Below, one piece after another: positions 21,681 through 33,960 of a DNA stretch of 64,000 bases. The stretch comes from Sipunculus nudus. Lineage: Eukaryota > Annelida > Sipuncula > Golfingiida > Sipunculidae. The stretch is taken from the NCBI GenBank assembly GCA_026874595.1, contig CM049314.1, positions 77,478,300 through 77,542,299 of the forward strand. Reading direction: 5' to 3'. Below the pieces are notes generated by a model, which was not told the origin of the DNA, made no database searches, and saw only the letters and a list, made by a program, of their open reading frames with translations. Position numbers and translations under genes: made by a program. How positions within the stretch are numbered: position 1 is the first letter of the stretch; the number at the start of each line of letters is the position of its first letter.

Positions 21681-23086
21681 GCTTCATCAACCTGAGTAGT
21701 TTTACCTACTCACTCTTTCTCTGCCCATATCTGAGAGGTTCAGACTACTCAATATGATGAGTTTAGCAAGAACTTTACTTATAGACTCATCATGGCCTAC
21801 TTTGGGAGTGCCATGGGGGTGGGGGGCTCTGTACGTCTGGTGGATGTGTTTCTGAAGAGACGTGTAGCATTAAATAAAGTATGTTTAAAATGTTCACGTA
21901 TTAACATTAATGTGCATCACAAGTGTGAAATGTGTACTCATTTGTACGTATACATGAGTACGTTAGTATAGACGCTTTCGTTTACCGTGATATGTATTAT
22001 GTTATACACAGCATATATAACAGTATAAACTGCAGCCTGTGATATCAAGGTCACATTCTTAGCCTCTGCGAGTTGATGTAAATAGTATATAAGTCTGTGT
22101 TTATGTGTTGGAGTGTGTTATTTGTGTGTGTGTGTGTGAGTACTATGAGCCTGTATACTTGCCGTGTACACAGTGTCAGTATATCGACAAAATCATCGTA
22201 TTTTTAATATTTAAAATTGTGTTTCTCCACAGATTCAGCTATTTTGCATCGGTTCATGTTGACCTACGATATGCTGCACATTCATCAACAACATACAAGG
22301 CTGATGCTGAACAGAAGCAGTGGCAGCAGATCCATGCTTTTCAACCTTCTGAATGAGAGATTCTAATTCTAACGGATGTATTTAATAATGCATGTTCTAA
22401 TCTGCACAGGTGTAGTATATCTTGATATCTTATATAAATTAATCTAAGTCCCCCAAGATCTTATTGCTGTTGTTATTTTTATTATACTATTTATTTTACA
22501 GAGAGCGTGCCCCCCCCCCCCATTGGTGTAACTGGGACTTAATCCTGTTCCTCTGATATGGGTTAAGTAGTTAATATTCTGCAATACTGCACATAAAAAA
22601 CGGAAAGTCAACAGATAAATAGGCCTGAGTAAAATATAACCGTGCCTAAGGTAAAACAATAATTATAGATTGAAAGTTGAATATTGATGAATTTTCAAGT
22701 ACGAAACTACTCAGGTTGCGAAGATTTCTCAGTAAAACTACTCACTGAGAGCATCGTCAGTCCGTGTAGTTTTAATTCATCAGGTTGACTGGTTTATGTT
22801 TTCAGTGAGTTGTACTTTTCGTTAAATATACGTTCTTCTAACATGTAATAATAAGGCCTCATATATGTATATATAAAACGGAGGAGTCTGTAATTGAGAA
22901 CCGTATGGTTATACCTTCTCTACCCCGTAATCCTGCAGGTTTTATTTTAAATAGATGCTATCGAGAAATTTTCATCAGAACTGTTTACGTCACGTTTGTC
23001 TTCTATTTAGGTGCTTACATGTCTATTAATATTATGGCATTGTGGCTTGGTTAAATGGTATTGATTGAAAAATATGGGGACATGTA
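21681..23086. other. No gene seen
   Basis: Contains a short TG run at about 22119-22138 and a C-tract at about 22508-22521. No convincing gene. Confidence 0.45.
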
Positions 23087-23180
23087 CTGTAGCACCTCGA
23101 TAATATGACCGCCTCTGTCACGCATAAAACTGGTCGTTATAGCAGGGTTTTCTTTAAGTAGGGTGTCATTGTCCGCAGGA
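23087..23180. mobile_element. pogo/Tigger-like relic
   Basis: CTGTAGCACCTCGATAATAT, then GACCGCC and CTGGTCGTTATAGCAGGGTT resemble the ends and subterminal repeats of pogo/Tigger-type elements, in which CAGT(A/G)(A/G)AACCTCG ends are followed by GACC...GGTC words. A TA precedes the start. The opposite end was not found, so this is a fragment. Confidence 0.4.
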
Positions 23181-25017
23181 ACAAATTTAAAATAATTCCT
23201 CAGAGGTTTACACTAAGGTTTCAGAATACGTGTATGATACGAATAGTTGTAATTTAAAAGTGAGAGCTAGTCTTTATAGAGTGGGGGCCTATAATTATAC
23301 CCATGCAGTCTTGAACCGGAAAAGTATGCGTCTCCATGACTACCTGTCAGGATATATCCCTGAGAGAGTCATTATGAACAAAATATCTACCCAGAGTTTC
23401 TTCCACCTGTCGGGCTGGGTAAGGAAGACTTTCAATTTTCCGCAAGTTGATCTGTCGCCGCGGGTTAATAGCCTACTTCCTGAGATTTATAGTCGAATTT
23501 TTGCAAATAAAAAGCCAAATGAGAAAAATCCTCTCGCCCTCGATGATAGCAAATAGCGCTAGATATATGTAAATGGCAGCAATAATTTACTATCTGACCA
23601 TTTGTCACTGATACAATAGCAGCGTCATTAATCAAAGTATTTTATTTCCTCGGTTTTTTTCAAAGAAATGTAAAACAGTATTGGTCATAAAGTCATATAG
23701 TTTCGAACCCTATATAGATCATATACATAAATGTTATGTGTAGAAACAATCTGCTACCTCATTTAAAATTACTTACCCTTAAACTGCTTTCTTTTTTGCC
23801 CTTCTTGTCTCTGTGCTGTTGCATACCTGAAACAAATTGGATGCTGTTCAAAACGGATGGTTCCCTTTATTACCCGGTGCCATAAGAAGCGGGGCTATTT
23901 TTATCACTCCATACTGTGTGTGCGTTTGTCCGCAGAATACCTTAAAAGTCTTGCCTTTGTTTTAGATATATAAATGCCCAGTATATATCTTTTAATAAAA
24001 TCTACCTTTAACTCAACGTAAATATGAATGCTGTCCGAGGTTTAGCAATGGTTTAAGACTTCTACAAGAAGCAAACTAACTAGTGACTACGTCATTACAT
24101 TTCTTATTTTCTTTCTTTCCTTTCAGTCTCTTTGAACATTTCTGGTACATACCAGCGTATACAGAATAATTTATTTTTGTTAGAAAATTATTTATATAAT
24201 TCATTCAACTGGATTTAGAACTAACCGGTGGCGACAAATCTGGAGACAGACAGCGCAACGAAACCATAACAAGAACAGAAAGAGATGAGAAAGTAGCTTC
24301 TAATTAACAAAGTGCGTAATAATTAGCAAATGTTTTACAAAGTATACTGGAACAATAGTTCTTAAATAAACGACAAAAAACAGAACAACGTATTAGAATA
24401 TGTTATTGTACCCACACATCCTTAAAATCATCTGAATTATTCGGAGGATAATTTTAAATCATTATCCACTACTCTGCAGTGTAGGTGAGAGCAAAGGTAG
24501 GTTTTATAAAATAAGGCAACAGCAGAATGAAGAAAATAGACACGTTGTCCACAGGACGCGTCAAACTCCTCAGCCTTGCTCCTTGATTGAAACGTGATGC
24601 GTCACGAAGTGTTCGTTTTCTTACCGCGTGCTACTTTAGTTTACCGTTGACTACGTCACTGGAAACAATATCCCTGCATGCAGATATTGAATTTAAACAA
24701 AGCGTTGTTTTATTTTATCCTATTTTCATGACAGTGTGTATAATAGTAACCATATTAACGTGCTCAACATACTCAGGCTGGCAAAAGGATCCGTTAAATA
24801 TATTCATAGAAAACAGCTATTAAAAATGTAAACTTAAATGAACAAAGAACCAATGATCACGCATAAACGCGCATATAGGCCAAATACTAAAAATAAACGT
24901 AAAGCGACCTCCTGTCGGTTTATCATGCACGTGTTCTTGAAGGTCCTGGAACGCTTTTTTTAAATTTTTCTTAAGTTAGACATAACCGCCTCCATTTTTA
25001 ATTATTGTATAAGTGCC
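23181..25017. other. No confident gene
   Basis: A 109-111-codon open stretch at 23225-23556 (plus) begins just after an acceptor-like TAAGGTTTCAG and ends at TAG. Its residues look ordinary but no domain is recognised and its first possible start is GTG or an internal ATG. I leave it uncalled. The rest is AT-rich. Confidence 0.4.
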
Positions 25018-25340
25018 ATGTACATCTGCAGAATTCCATTCAGGTTTCATGTAACGTGACAGGGCAGGAGAACACGCTTCCTCTAATTTTTTAAACCTGT
25101 TTTAAACCAGGCCCGGTGACTACTGCACTTGCTGGCCCAGGATGTATAATCGCACCCCACTACTGGGTCATACGACCGAGGAACCCAGAAAGGAACACTT
25201 ACTTGTGAACGAAACACTGCCGTTCGGCACGTCCGTTTGCCTGCAGAGCGCTCAATCTGGGTGGGGCCCTACCATGAAAAATCTCACCGCCTCGGTTGAG
25301 ATTCAAACTCCCGACCTCAAGGCTTCTCCTCTCCTGTCGT
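25018..25340 (-). repeat. SINE family B, longest copy
   Basis: Read on the minus strand, a degraded head ends in a B-box-like GGGAGTTTGAATCTC (25299-25313). The body follows: GGTGAGATTTTTCATGG, AGGGCCCCACCC, ATTGAGCGCTCTGCAGG, GTGTTTCGTTCACAAGTAAG, GGGTCGTATGACCC and CACCGGGCCTGGTTTAAA. The 3' end is GAATGGAATTCTGCAGATG. The 3' end matches 1284-1330, the middle matches 51180-51330 and the first body block matches 5465-5570, so this copy links all members. Overlapping frames of 74 and 84 codons on opposite strands are by-products. Confidence 0.75.
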
Positions 25341-28300
25341 TGCGGCGGGATGGGAGGGGGGACTAAGTAGGACGTGTCCTCTATTGTAACATAGCGTAAG
25401 AGGATACGAATGAACTTGGAGGTTAGGGGTTCGTTTCTCAATGGGGTATTCAAACAAAATTAATTAAAACATGACATGTTATGGAGAGGTTTGTCCCTTG
25501 AGTAAACTGATTTTGGACGTCAAACGGTGCCGGATCTTTCATTCAGCTTTGCCACAGCAGTACCTCGTTTACCGCAGAAAGTGACCAATTGATTTAGTCG
25601 CATGAAAATGTGATTGATTGTGGATGACCTTGACGCTGCCATGACATTGTTCTATAGGTAAACGTACAGAAAATCGTTGGTAGAGAGCTTTGAAATTAAT
25701 AAATCATCAATATTCATGTTAACCAAATCCAAGCGACGAAGCTCGTCTGGGAGGGGGACTAGTGGTTATTTGCTCATGAGAGCTCACCTGTCTAATCTGA
25801 GTCGCTCGAATATTCTCGCTAGTGAAGTTAAGTACAGGTGAATTGTCGGTTAAATGTACATGCTAGAACTTAACTTGTGGAACGTTGTGACCCTTGTTTC
25901 TTACCTTTATACTCTGTAATAATATTACAGTGGTATTATCTATGATTATATGAGGTCTGTAACCTTGGCAGTGCCGTGACGAGAGCGACATGCCCCATTT
26001 GCTTTTTACGGGAATAGAACATATCATATACAAATTTCAAATTAATTCCGCCAATCAGTTTATAGTTTCGTTTTTTTTTCGTCAATAATCTTACAATCAG
26101 GGACTCGGAATCGGAATAGATCCGGGACTTGTTCTCTGTCTAGGAGGTCAGGACTCGAGAAAACAGGCCGAGCCCATCTCGAGTCCAGCAGAAAAAAAAC
26201 TTGGTCATGCAAGGCCGGGAATTCAATTTTTAAAAAAATCCACCATTAAAATTTGCAAACCAATTACAGAATATTACATTTGATTTGAATGGTTGCTGCA
26301 AGTCAGAAATTTTTGTTCGGGTATCCTTATTACTGGGAGTACTCCAGTGGTACGATTGCCCCCCTCTCCCCCCCCCCCCCCCCCCCCCACCACCATATTT
26401 TCTAGGCAAACAAGGCCCTTATAATCACAATGATGTTTATAATCACCGTGAGACAATGACCGAAAATCCAGAGTTCGCAGACCTGAAGACTCGGCCCTTG
26501 GGGCTTTATTTCTGTTGATGGCATTGAAAACTCAGGCAACGAGACTATAAAAATTCATACTTTGACTGATGAAACTTATCAGTCCATAATGGAAATGTGT
26601 TCTGTATGAGAAGCTAAAGGTTAGTTATTTGTGGTGAATACAGGAGGGCACATAGAGACCGCAATGTCAAAGAGTTTACCGGCGGCAGTACTGTATATAG
26701 AAGCAGCCGCCACACCGATAAAGAATATTTAGATGACCCTAAGAATGCATCAGCATCTCGTTCTGAAAGGATGTAATGGATTACCCGATGCTGAATATGT
26801 GGTTAATGTCGCACGTCCATCATACGTCATCCATCATCTGAATTCAACGGTCAACAGCCCCATTATGCTCCCACGATTACAACTCCCAATACGTTACCCT
26901 TTGGATGATGTATATAATGTAAATCTAGTAAACTGGGCGGCTTGGAAGAAAGTTAAGCAGCTTCCTATATAAAAAGCATCTCCCGAAGATGATCGACTTA
27001 ACAGGATATTCCTTTTAAAAGTAATGGACGCTGGGTCTTCTTTTAATTAAGGTTGTGGCCTTTAAATGGCGCTGTGTATAGAATAATGATGCAGATTGTC
27101 AATTGATAATGGCTCGTGTCTTCTTACTGTCAGTCAGTCTTTTTTATATGCCGGTATCTTCAATGGACAAACGTTCCTCCTGTAACTCTTTTGAAAGGAT
27201 ATGATTTTCGAGTGGGTAAATGACATTTACTTTTAAAAACTTTCTCCATAGAATTATCAGAATTATTAGAAATGTCCATTTGAAATATAATCAAGGATAG
27301 ACTTATATTGCAGATTTAATTTTACGGTAATATTTAAACTTATTTAATGGAGAAAATATAGACTCGCCGAGTTAGAAAGTCTGATATTTGCGAAGACAAA
27401 CGACAACTCGTGGAAGTTTAAATGTTGCTCTGCTCATTAAAAAATAACTATTTTTTTTAAACATCAAGGTAACAGTTATGATAAAATAAATACATGAAAC
27501 TATTTTATTTAAAGCATCAAGCTAAAAGTTATGAAAATATAAATACATGAAATATGTGGCTGTACCTACTTAGGTGTCCCTGAGTGAAAAACCATTAATT
27601 TCATTAGTTTGTTTCTTCCGCCATTTTCTGCTTGCGCTATATCTCCAATATGGCTTGTTTTCAATAAGTAAAATGTGCACGTATATAAAAAGTATGCCAT
27701 GGATGTGTTATTCCCGAAGCCGTACAACGCATAGGTGATTATTGTTCAGTTGCAGTTCCAGGGATTGCTTTGTGATTGCACACTTCTGACTGTACATACA
27801 TATCTGTGCAACTGCCTAATTAATTAATACATGTTTAACAAGATCCGTATATTTTTATGTCGCTATTGCAGAAAATAATTATGTCACCGACTTAACCTTT
27901 ATCCTACTATTTAGTATAAATTAAGGGGAAATAGTTGTTTAGAAATAAAACAAAAACGGTCCAAAGACAAAATCAATACAATAGATTCGAGATCACCTGA
28001 CTTCAAATTGAGCGAATTGGTATGTTACAGTAACGTCTTAAGCATCTTGGGAATACATTTATAATCGCCAAATTACTGGGAAAGGTTCACACCTCTATAG
28101 GTGCTATGTTGTACACAATACAACTCTGAAGGTCCTGGTATATGTTGACTGAGAGACAGGCAAATGGTTACGGGGAGACCAGTCAGTCAGCCAGTCATGT
28201 TGTATAAAACGTGATAACGTGGGTTTTTACAATTTCAAAGTGTGATTCAAGCCACAGAAGGTCAACCTAATAGCCACTATGCACAAAGTATATTCTAAAT

Positions 28301-28976
28301 CTAATAACAAATACCAGTGTCTAGATTTGACCGGCTCCTCCATCATTCATGTAGATACAGTCAAATGTGCTAAACATGGGACAAGGCCATGGAAGCATTT
28401 CAAGTGCTTTAACCAAAAACTCATTCGTTTCTATAATCTTACTTTTATAATGAACAGTATTAAAATACCTGACTGACAGTTAAAACTTGTTTTATCAACG
28501 GGACACGATAAATGCTGACGCTACGTGTTCTTTTGTTTAACCCTCTATTATTTATTTTAAGTTTACGACACCGGTAGAGTACGTTAATTTGGGTACTAAT
28601 TTAATGTCTTGATGAAAAATTGTTCTTATATTTTCTGAAGACATTATTTACGGAAAACAAGAAATAATTGAAACATGAAAATGAAAAATTTGTAATGTTA
28701 TGTTCGACCTCGAGACTAATAGCACTAAACATGATGGTATATAATTACTAAGGTCACATGTTCTTCCAAGACCAACATATTAGCTCCCTGCAAGAATTAC
28801 TTGGAATAACATCACGATCTTACATAAATGTCCAGTTCGTGACGGGATGCTCCATATAAACAAACTCATTCATGACAGGTGTCCTATTAACGGCTGAGCA
28901 CTAATTATTTTAATTAATTTGTTTTTTTAAAAGACTATAGATAATGAATGTTGTAAAAACAATTATTGTTAATATC

Positions 28977-28980
<4 letters not shown>
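25341..28980. other. Long gene-free stretch
   Basis: A C-tract of about 21 bases lies at 26368-26388. The block 26640-26990 is somewhat GC-richer and open in more than one frame (79 codons at 26733-26972), but no domain is recognised. AT-rich homeodomain-like TAATTAATTT occurs near 28913. No gene is called. Confidence 0.4.

Positions 28981-29034
<54 letters not shown>
28981..29034. repeat. (TC)n microsatellite
   Basis: A pure TC run of about 27 units, followed by a short TATATATA. The strand asymmetry of purine and pyrimidine could allow triplex formation. Confidence 0.97.
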
Positions 29035-29037
<3 letters not shown>

Positions 29038-30000
29038 GTATATATATAATGGAAACCATCTGAAAAAAAAAAACAACTTATGTGAAACCATCTGAAAAAC
29101 CAACTGTCTCTCAAGATCACCTTTTTAGCGAAACAAAAGTATTCACATTGGTTAAAACAGTAAAATATATGAAAATAATACATTCCGTGCACCTATTGAA
29201 ATATTTCTCGTGCTTGGCTCACTATAGCCGATGGCCTAATCTACACATGCAGGTATGCGAACTGCAATACCCCTGTGGCCTTCAATGACACAAAAAATCA
29301 TTCACGAGTCTCACCAAATTCAAGCAAAGGACAAGAGAAGCGATTTACAGGCCATCACTGAATCATGAATGCTGACCCAAAAAGAGACAGTAAAACACTA
29401 GACAAAATGTACCGAGTTTCAAAGATGCAGCGCAAGAGAGCAAATGTTTGTGACAAAAATCTCGCGACTTTACTTTGCCGAAAAGGTGTAACGGAAACCG
29501 ACATATTTTAATTCCAGGAGCGAAACTATTTTATTCTCTGAATCCATTTTACCCCGCGCTCCTTCGACTCATAGGCTTTAAATATTCAGAACTTAATGAT
29601 GCCATTTTCATCGCGCTACTCACCCTACGGGTCATACACTGAAGTCGTCCCATATTTCGAGTGAAACACGAAAGGACGTCTTTGACTACAGCAGTCTATA
29701 ACCGCAGCTTGAAGAGCGGACGTTTTCATAATGATTTGTTTTTATGTGTAATCATCATATAAAATATGTTAAAGCAAAGCAAAGCAGTGTTTACGGATTG
29801 CTATATCTGACCCCCTTCTGATGTAACTTGCACAGAAAAGCTAATACTAAAGAGGTCAAAGGGCTATTTTTACCAAGAATAATCTACTTGGATTAAAATA
29901 AAACGGTTTGTTAGAATCTTACGGTATCAGTAACATTTTGCACACATATGTATCCAAGTTTCATAATAAAAAAAATTGTGAATAAGCGTAGTTAGAGTGT
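29035..30000. other. No gene seen
   Basis: No convincing frame or repeat. GC content rises toward the CpG-rich island at 30001. Confidence 0.45.
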
Positions 30001-30400
30001 GGGGCCGCATATTACGACAACGCCCGCTATCTACCCTGCCTGACCTGAGCGGACAGTCCGTTACCGCGGGGTCAGACGCCGGTCAGCACGTTCAGGTAAC
30101 CAAGGTCGTCTGACCGCCGTTTCCGGGTAAAACTGACAGGTCTCTATCTGAGGGCTGCCGCAGCCTCAAGCTGCTGTGGTCCATCAAACATATGCAAATA
30201 AACGATTACCGCCACAGGTCCCTAGCGTTTATCCCTGCTACATGATAGTAGCTTTTAGGGGGTAGTTAGTTACCCCTCGGCATCCGAAAGTCACTGATAA
30301 GCCGGCACAAGGAAGTGTAGAACGCAGCCTCTGTATCAACACGATCATTACACAGCCCGTACAGCTAGTCTCAGTTTCAGGCTAAACGTTCATTCTTAAA
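30001..30400. promoter_or_regulatory. CpG-rich island, candidate promoter or conserved element
   Basis: About 26 CpG dinucleotides lie in 400 bases, against a strongly AT-rich, CpG-poor background. The island holds a perfect 9-bp inverted repeat, GGTCAGACG (30070-30078) and CGTCTGACC (30107-30115), several further GGTCA words and a perfect octamer ATGCAAAT (30192-30199), the POU-family site. A donor-like TTCAG|GTAAC lies near 30093. There is no coding frame. This fits a transcription start region or conserved noncoding element; which one cannot be told from one sequence. Confidence 0.4.
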
Positions 30401-30444
30401 CAGCCAAAGCAGCTATGTGCGGGCATAGGTGCTAAATCCGGATT

Positions 30445-30622
30445 CTCTCTCTCTCTTTCTTTCTCTCTCTCTCTCTCTCAGAGCTGACATTTTGTTTGTA
30501 TGCATTCCTCATCTAGTATTTTTCTATTTATCTGTTGCTTTGACTCGATCTCTCTGCGTATGTGGGTCTCTCTCTCAGCGTGTGCGTCTCTCTCTGCGTC
30601 TCTATGCGTCTGTCGGTTTGTC

Positions 30623-30659
<37 letters not shown>

Positions 30660-30735
30660 CTCTCGCCCTTTCCTCTCCCCTCTGTCTGTCCGTCTCTCAC
30701 TCTCACACAAAAATATTGATCTGTCATTTTCTGCT
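30445..30735. repeat. CT-rich low-complexity tract
   Basis: CTCTCT runs at about 30445-30479 and 30626-30656 are joined by degenerate CTGTCTCT-type sequence. Three overlapping plus-strand frames and one minus frame (67-100 codons) are low-complexity Ser/Leu or Arg/Glu translations and not genes. Confidence 0.9.
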
Positions 30736-30810
30736 CGGTTTGCCTGTCCGTTCGTCGCTGTCTGAAGAGATGTCACTTAATTTGTTTGTGTCACTGCATT
30801 AACTGTTGGT

Positions 30811-30870
30811 CTGTCTCTTTTGCAGATGCCAGACGTCTCCCTTTCTGACTTCCCTGGGTTAATCTTTTTA

Positions 30871-30938
<68 letters not shown>

Positions 30939-31056
30939 ACTGCACTTTTGTTCAACCTAATGTCTCATATTTACTTTTATGTTTTTATTTTATTTTCTGT
31001 CTCTTTTGCAGATGCCAGACGTCTCCCTTTCTGACTTCCCTGGGTTAATCTTTTTA

Positions 31057-31118
<62 letters not shown>

Positions 31119-31176
31119 ACTGCACTTTTGTTCAACCTAATGTCTCATATTTACTTTTATGTTTATATTTTATTTT
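30811..31176 (+). repeat. Tandem duplication containing a TA/TG microsatellite
   Basis: Unit 1 (30811-30996) and unit 2 (30997-31176) begin with the same CTGTCTCTTTTGCAGATGCC. Both continue through GACTTCCCTGGGTTAATC, a (TA)n(TG)n run (30874-30938 and 31060-31118), GACTGCACTTTTGTTCAACC and CTCATATTTACTTTTATG. Outside the microsatellite the copies are nearly identical, so the duplication is recent or gene-converted. The TA run has become shorter in unit 2. Confidence 0.93.
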
Positions 31177-32208
31177 CTGTCTTCTCCCCTTTTGTGTGTC
31201 TGCTGACTGTATAGCTCTTGTTGTATCCATCCCCCGTACCCCCCTCCACCCCCCCTCTCTCTCTCTCTCTCTTGCTGTCTGTCTCTCCCTTCACGAAGGG
31301 TTTTCGGTAGAAACTGATTTATTATAGCATAATATCATGAGGAACTATATGCAGCTTTGTAGCTTGACAAAATCTATAACAGACTGTCACAGACTCGCGG
31401 CAAGAAAGTCATCGGTATTCATGAGTCCAAGCTCTATTATATGTATATTTGAGATTCGAGAAATATCGGATGATTTATGTATGTGTCATTCTTGAGCTCC
31501 AGACATATATTTCAAATATGACCTTCTGGATCCAAATATATGCTGACATCGTCTCTTAATCTGCATCATAATGGTGTTTTAAGGAATATCACATGGAGCT
31601 CAATGTTTTAAAGAAGGCCAACATGTAAAATAATCCAGGTTATATATCATATTATAAAGTAATCAACATATATAGGATATTTAAATCAGTTTGGGATATG
31701 TGTTAGATCCCCTAACGGGAGCCCGTCTGGGTATTTGGATTTTTGTCTACCTTACAGCTCATATAAATATGGTTTCCATGTCTGGCTTTTGAAATATAAA
31801 TTTTATATCTAACTTTCAGAATATAACGGCCTTGTTGAGATGCATATATATGCTAAAGAGGCGGCATGCATTTATGTATAACAGACTTAATATATATTAA
31901 ATATAAAATATCCTGGTAATTTAAACTCCGAAAACTAACAAACTAACCCTTTTGTTTCCCAAAAATCTTACAAAACATAATATGACATAATACTGTACAT
32001 GTGATCACGAATGATACCATGATGACGTAAAATACGAAAAAATATGATTCGGTTTTACACAATTCTTCAAATATTGTCACAGATCCCTTCCAAACGTGAA
32101 TTTGCAGAATCATTTGACCCTCCAGAAGTGTTTCCCCGATAGTACCCTACAGTCCCCTGAGCGTTATATGTTATATCAACATATATACTCACAGCGCACA
32201 TTTGTATG
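31177..32208. other. No gene seen
   Basis: CT-rich until about 31290, then AT-rich. No supported feature. Confidence 0.45.
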
Positions 32209-32210
32209 TA

Positions 32211-32392
32211 CAGTGAAACCTCGTTGTGTCAAACTCGCATAAGTCGAATACCCCGCTTATGTCGAAGTATAGACTCGATATTCCGGACAACTCTAGTTAA
32301 ATTATTATCAAATAAAACCGCTTGTGTTGAACCTCGGATGTGTCGAAGTTTTCTGAGGGTCCCTTCGACTTCAACACAACGAGGTTTCACTG
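32211..32392. mobile_element. 182-bp Tigger/pogo-type MITE
   Basis: The ends are inverted repeats starting CAGTGAAACCTCGTTGTGT: 19 bases are identical and 24 of the first 27 agree. TA precedes the left end (32209-32210); the right flank is TG, one change from the expected TA duplication. Internal words CTTATGTCGAA and ATAAGTCGAA are the subterminal repeats usual in Tigger-like elements of the Tc1/mariner superclass. There is no transposase, so the copy depends on an autonomous relative. Confidence 0.85.
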
Positions 32393-32511
32393 TGTTTTAT
32401 ATGTTTCAGAAGAAGGGTTTAAGCTGTCATAGAATCACAAAGTGCAATAGTGAACTGTGGCTTGAGAGAGATGTCCCCTCTGCAGAGAATTTTCCCGTGT
32501 GTGTTTGTCAG

Positions 32512-32688
32512 ACAGATATTTCCGGGATAAAGCAACTAGAGGTAACGCGCCCGAAGACCTCGGCAGACCAAGATGTAAAAGCAGCTGACGAGGCCATACA
32601 AAGTCCGTCATCTTCCCTGCTCAGCACGCGAGGTCACGCGGCTTCTGTCCACACGGCCCGCAGTGAATCGGTTTCTTTCCATGTTAAG
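32512..32688 (+). CDS. Candidate internal exon of a host gene, unknown product
   Basis: A 177-bp block (59 codons) is open and GC-rich relative to its surroundings. It is bounded by an acceptor-like TTTTCCCGTGTGTGTTTGTCAG before 32512 (18-base tail TCCCGTGTGTGTTTGTCAG) and a donor-like TTAAG|GTACTG after 32688. Both boundaries fall between codons, so the exon would be symmetric, phase 0-0. The peptide is polar and rich in Ser, Ala, Thr and Asp (for instance SADQDVKAADEAIQSPSSS), with no domain I recognise, and looks disordered. The same frame continues upstream into the MITE at 32211, which is not part of a real gene. No neighbouring exon was found, so this could be chance. Confidence 0.3.
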
Positions 32689-33682
32689 GTACTGGGCATG
32701 GTTAATAAAATTCCTAGTGTGTTCTTTAATTTTATCGTTAAAAAAAGGAAAATATTTATTTTGGTATAAGAAGACTTAGCCTCCCGAGGGGCCCCAGCCC
32801 CTGTCAGTCTATGCATTAATTAGTCACTGCAGACATAAGAAGAATTCCACAATAACAATCGATCATTGAACAGGCTGGTTTGACTAATGTCTTATATATT
32901 TTAGAAGTTATAATTAGCCAGATGACATTATAAGATAAGAGTATTCTTTCATCTTGTTCAGTTTATTTAGTTCAGTAAGTGATATTATTTGATATATGTA
33001 TCCAGATTTAATTCTTGAAAACTTCTTAATACTTCGAGCAATGATCATATCACTCAAAGAAAGAAAATGAATTTAATGGCTATGTAATGGAAATTAAACA
33101 AGAAAACATATTATCGGTTTCTTAAGGTGTAATATACTCCTCAATATAATGGCTGACTTAAAAGTATATTAAGTTTATCTTCATTAATTAAAAAGGTACA
33201 AACTTCTATTTAATTAAGTTTGAGTTATCCGTTGCAACCAATCTTAAAGGATAAATATGTAAGATTCAATCGAATTTCATCTTATCTGATCATGTTACTA
33301 CAAATAAATAAACTTCATAAATGGAATATTCTTGGACACATAGCCTGATACTGCAGAACTCTGCGAAAACATGACATAAATTTGACTACTTTCATGCAAC
33401 GGCATAATCGATAATTTGTTTGATAAAATACGTGACATCACCGGTTGGTTTTATTGCAAATCGTGTTTCATCAAATCACTTTGAAGAAAAAACACTGGGT
33501 GCAACTATCACTTTGACATTACATTTCCTAAGTTAAAGCTGCAATAAAAACATTAACATCAATTCTAAAACATTTAATGAATAAATTTACAGCAACACTC
33601 CAAACATAATTTTAATCCTTTCTTCTAATAAGAAATATAAATAAATACATGATTATTCGGATATGAATATCACTCGACTTAC
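32689..33682. other. No gene seen
   Basis: AT-rich; if the flanking candidate exons are real this is intron or intergenic spacer. Confidence 0.45.
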
Positions 33683-33960
33683 CTTGCACCAGCTTGTAAC
33701 ACTTGCAGTGACGCTTTCAGCTAGCGTAGTCGCCGCCCGCAGCCTATAACGTCCAACTACACACAGGCAAATGCAGGCCCGACTGCTCTCCAGGCAAGCA
33801 CTAAGTTGAAGTGATAAATTGCGCAAACCCTCACAGCCAAGCTCCAGTCGAACTGCAGTGGGCGGGCCGACTGTACAACCCCGGGCAAACTGGCGTTGTT
33901 AAGAGCTCGGCGAGCCCTCAATGCCTCTCCAAGGTATGGCGTGTTTGAGGATACCTTGCC
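33683..33960 (-). promoter_or_regulatory. CpG-rich island with strong minus-strand splice donor: candidate first exon
   Basis: About 17 CpGs lie in 270 bases, GC-rich against an AT-rich background, with a GC box GGGCGGG at 33860-33866. On the minus strand the block ends in GGTGCAAG|GTAAGT, a near-consensus splice donor whose exon side ends at 33683. There is no long open frame, so a 5' untranslated first exon with its promoter is the simplest reading. The transcription start cannot be placed. The gene body would lie to the left on the minus strand or in DNA beyond it. Confidence 0.4.

Noticed and set aside
23224-23556. About 110 open codons after an acceptor-like AG
   Set aside because: No recognised domain, no donor or partner exon, and the length is within chance for this much DNA.
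26640-26990. GC-richer block open in several frames
   Set aside because: Several short alternative frames are equally good, which argues against any one being coding.
30429-30802. Overlapping Ser/Leu-rich frames of 67-100 codons
   Set aside because: They translate CT-rich low-complexity DNA in all frames.
32206-32769. 187-codon plus-strand frame as one gene
   Set aside because: Its first 60 codons are the inverted ends and middle of a Tigger-type MITE. Only the splice-bounded part 32512-32688 is kept as a candidate.
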